Shown: one piece after another, positions 61,973 through 64,000 of the stretch | Layout of the letters: each line of letters begins with the position of its first letter | Numbering within the stretch: the first letter of the stretch is position 1 | Assembly: GCA_963761435.1 (NCBI GenBank) | Contig: CAVXHJ010000006.1 | Span: 62,001-126,000, forward strand | Origin: Roseiarcus sp963761435 | GTDB lineage: Bacteria > Pseudomonadota > Alphaproteobacteria > Rhizobiales > Beijerinckiaceae | Length of the DNA: 64,000 nucleotides | Direction of reading: 5' to 3' | The notes under the pieces: generated by a model | What the model saw: only the letters and a program-made list of their open reading frames with translations | The model's database searches: none | What the model was told of the DNA's origin: nothing | Program-made: the position numbers and the translations under genes

Positions 61973-63274
61973 TTAGGCGACCGGGCGCCCGCTGGCGGCG
62001 TACAGCGAGCAATTGTCTTGGGCGAGGGCTTGGATCGATTCGATGAAGGTCGTGGCCAGCGGGCCGCTGTAGGCGGTATTCCACGGATTCTGGATCGTGA
62101 ACGTATCGGTCGCGACGTTGACGCCGGTGATCATGTACATGTGGTCGCCAACGAGATTGCCGCTCGAACTCGCCGGCGTCGACATCAGGACCTCTTCGCC
62201 TGCGTTGAAGGCCGAGGCCGCGGTCGACATAATCGAGGCGAGCGCGATCGCTGAATTGCGCGGGTTCAGCGAATATCCCGTTTCGGACTGGCCGGTGATC
62301 AGGGTCAGCGCCGAAGCGCCGCCGCCCGCGATGCCCTCATAGGAATCGGAGGCGCTGTTGAGCTCCATGCCATGTGGCGCGCCGGTCTGGGCGTTGAGCT
62401 CTGCGTAAGCCTTCTCGACGATCTGAACCCACTCGTCGGTGTCGCCGTTGGCGAATTCCTGCGTCGAGCCATTGGCCCACTGATAGCCCCCGCCCATGAC
62501 GGGAAGCTCGGAATTGACCGTAACATAGTCCGGCTGGCCGTTGACCAAGAAGCGGACGGCGTAAGTGCCGTTGCCATTGCTGGTGATCATGTCCTCAATC
62601 GCCGAGGGGTCCTTGAGCGCGACTTCGCCGAGCGACGACAGAAAATAGCAGTCGCCGAGATAGCCCTGGTTGACGTCTTGGTACGTCGGGGCGCCGGATG
62701 GGCCGTAAAGCCGCAAAGTCGAGTTCTGATAGCTTGGATTGAGGTTTGCCTGCCCGACTGCGGAGAGACTGAGGCTCGGCAGATTGGCGCCCAGGAACCA
62801 CTCGTCGATCAGTTCGTCAGCCTGCGTCTGGCTCGACGTTGCGCTCAGGTTGCCGAGCTTGGTTGCTGTGGACGCTCCGCCGTTCCAAGTCGCATTGGCG
62901 GAGTTGCCGTCGATTACGTCGTCGGCGATCTGCTGCACATAAGCGGTGACGCTGATGCCGCCGATCGCGTTGAGTTCAGAGGCGAAACTTTTAAGGGCGG
63001 CGAACTTGGACGCCGTCATCCCGCCCGCCGCAGCGTCGTCGAGGATCGTCAGAACGGAATTGTAGCTCAAGGAGCCGTTCTGCTCGTGGCCCGCGATATC
63101 GGCGGCAAGGGCGGGATCGCCGGACGTTGCGCTCGAGGCGCCGGAGCTCGAACTCGCCGAAGGATGAGAAGCCGGCGACGCGAGCGGCGTCGGCCGCGTC
63201 ACGAGGAGGGCTCTGCAATCGCTGGATACCGGCCCAATCGGAGGACGCCGCGGTCCGGTCAAAGCCCGACCCAC
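61973..63274 (-). CDS. Calpain-like (C2 family) cysteine protease
   Basis: 433 residues by the longest start (GTG 63274; a GTG at 63202 is also possible). The papain-like triad is complete: Cys about 219 in QGYLGDCYFLSSLG, His in GDHMYMITGVN, Asn in IQNPWNTAYSG. Residues about 30-55 are Ser/Ala-rich, then a helical region (about 60-190) precedes the protease. No signal peptide is visible, so if secreted it uses a type I or another route. Calpain family members are uncommon in bacteria. No calcium-binding EF-hand or C2 domain is visible. Confidence 0.85.
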   Translation of the reverse strand: MGRALTGPRRPPIGPVSSDCRALLVTRPTPLASPASHPSASSSSGASSATSGDPALAADIAGHEQNGSLSYNSVLTILDDAAAGGMTASKFAALKSFASELNAIGGISVTAYVQQIADDVIDGNSANATWNGGASTATKLGNLSATSSQTQADELIDEWFLGANLPSLSLSAVGQANLNPSYQNSTLRLYGPSGAPTYQDVNQGYLGDCYFLSSLGEVALKDPSAIEDMITSNGNGTYAVRFLVNGQPDYVTVNSELPVMGGGYQWANGSTQEFANGDTDEWVQIVEKAYAELNAQTGAPHGMELNSASDSYEGIAGGGASALTLITGQSETGYSLNPRNSAIALASIMSTAASAFNAGEEVLMSTPASSSGNLVGDHMYMITGVNVATDTFTIQNPWNTAYSGPLATTFIESIQALAQDNCSLYAASGRPVA

Positions 63275-63742
63275 GGTTCGCGTCGAGCCAGCCCCGGAAC
63301 AGCCCGTGCGCCCAGCCGTTCGTCGGCAGGTCGCTTTCGTCGGGAGACTGTCATCGTTAAAGCAAAGGCGCGGAAGAGCGGAGCCACGTCGGAAGTCATC
63401 TCAGGCAGAATCCCCCCGTATTTGATCTCACGCCAGAGCCCCCTGACATTGGCACTCGGCCCGAGACGCTCATCATCAGTCGGCGCTGCCCCTAATCCGC
63501 ATCCTTGGCTGTCGCGAGTTAAAGGCGCGTAATGGAATTGGGTAAAGTTGGGCGCGCCTGGCGCTTTTTTCCGTGTCAGCGCCGCGGGCCCGGTCAAACC
63601 GCGGGCCTCCGGGCGAATTGGCCCGGGCTAGGCGCGCCGCCTTGCGTCTTGACTTGGGGGCGCCCTTGGGTTCGTTAGGGCCGCGCGTTCAATCACGGCG
63701 CTTCGGGCGAAATCCTGTGAAGCGCGCGCCGAGGAGGATCGA
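63275..63742. other. Intergenic region between calpain-like gene and last gene
   Basis: No convincing gene. A short GCGC stem followed by TTTTTT lies at 63562-63580. TTGACT near 63650 could be a -35 element for the plus-strand gene. The minus-strand frame over 63259-63597 has no known domain. Confidence 0.35.
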
Positions 63743-64000
63743 TTGTCCGAGCCCAGCGTGAATTCGAAGGTTCGCCTGCTCGGCGGGATCGGGACGGGCG
63801 ACAAGTCGTCTTTCCCGCTGCCCGCGCGGGGGGCGCCCGCGTCTGCGCCGGCGGCGCCCGCCGTATCGATCACTCCGCCGCCGCCCGCCCCGGCGCCGAC
63901 CGAGCCGATATTCCTCGGCGATTCGGCCGATGGGGCTGATGTTCTGAACACCGCCCAATTGATGCAGCCGCTGGCTCAACTTTGCGTGACCCCGCAGGTT
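63743..64000 (+). CDS. Start of an unidentified protein (cut by window end)
   Basis: 86 codons visible, open to the window end. It starts with TTG at 63743 behind a strong GAGGAGGA. Residues about 25-60 are Pro/Ala-rich (APAAPAVSITPPPPAPAP), then comes a more ordered part, LGDSADGADVLNTAQLM. No domain can be named. It diverges from the calpain-like gene. Confidence 0.5.
   Translation, partial: MSEPSVNSKVRLLGGIGTGDKSSFPLPARGAPASAPAAPAVSITPPPPAPAPTEPIFLGDSADGADVLNTAQLMQPLAQLCVTPQV

Overview
This window looks like chromosomal DNA of an alphaproteobacterium of the Rhizobiales (Hyphomicrobiales), perhaps near the Beijerinckiaceae/Methylocystaceae. The grounds are high GC, a GcrA-type cell-cycle regulator with clustered GANTC sites, a ROSE-type RNA thermometer ahead of hsp20, the ffh-rpsP-rimM-trmD order, ptsP-prfA, etfB-etfA-hbd, and the palindromic repeats common in this order. 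The family-level guess is inference.

Layout. 0-3.3 kb: PhoR-like sensor kinase, small heat-shock protein with thermometer and heat-shock promoter, frameshifted gcrA. 3.6-9.7 kb: argD-argF-hslO behind an unusual promoter/terminator leader, a prenyl diphosphate synthase, then divergent miaA and serB. 9.7-11.2 kb: a repeat nest around an ASCH gene. 11.2-16.3 kb: broken tetR, ureE-ureF-ureG (no urease structural genes here), rnpB, three tandem glycine-zipper lipoprotein genes and a peptidoglycan amidase. 16.3-22 kb: an AT-rich stretch, a sulfotransferase-like gene with a small overlapping partner, a DMT-type permease, and a two-subunit molybdenum hydroxylase. 22.3-27.3 kb: ffh, rpsP, rimM and trmD, with petA and a ParDE/RelBE-type toxin-antitoxin pair between rimM and trmD. 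27.4-30.2 kb: hbd, etfA, etfB. 30.5-35.8 kb: a peptide/nickel-type ABC importer. 36-40 kb: ptsP, prfA, nadD. 40-47 kb: second copy of a dispersed repeat, TadD-like lipoprotein, extensin-like protein, DUF1007 plus NicO metal exporter, PEBP protein, orphan PEP-CTERM signal, DmeF-type exporter. 46.8-58.6 kb: relic of an integrative element, then a LysR-controlled, probably acquired catabolic island (C-C hydrolase, extradiol-type dioxygenase, Rieske protein, FAD monooxygenase, MFS carrier, cupin, FAH hydrolase, epimerase, cyclase, PanB-like enzyme) with gene relics inside it. 58.6-64 kb: winged-helix regulator with lrgA-lrgB, leucyl aminopeptidase, a calpain-like protease, and the start of an unidentified gene.

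Seven otherwise well-conserved genes (gcrA, tetR, iorB, hbd, etfB, the ABC ATPase, the cupin) each carry a single-base frameshift, mostly in short homopolymers. The common pattern, and the presence of core genes such as gcrA and etfB, points to consensus errors more than to decay. By contrast the fragments at 45.2, 46.8, 55.3 and 57.5 kb are real gene relics. No tRNA, 5S/16S/23S rRNA or CRISPR array was seen.

The most promising poorly described system is the 47.7-58.6 kb catabolic island. Its enzyme mix suggests oxygenation, ring opening and C-C hydrolysis of an aromatic or heteroaromatic compound, but the substrate cannot be read from sequence.
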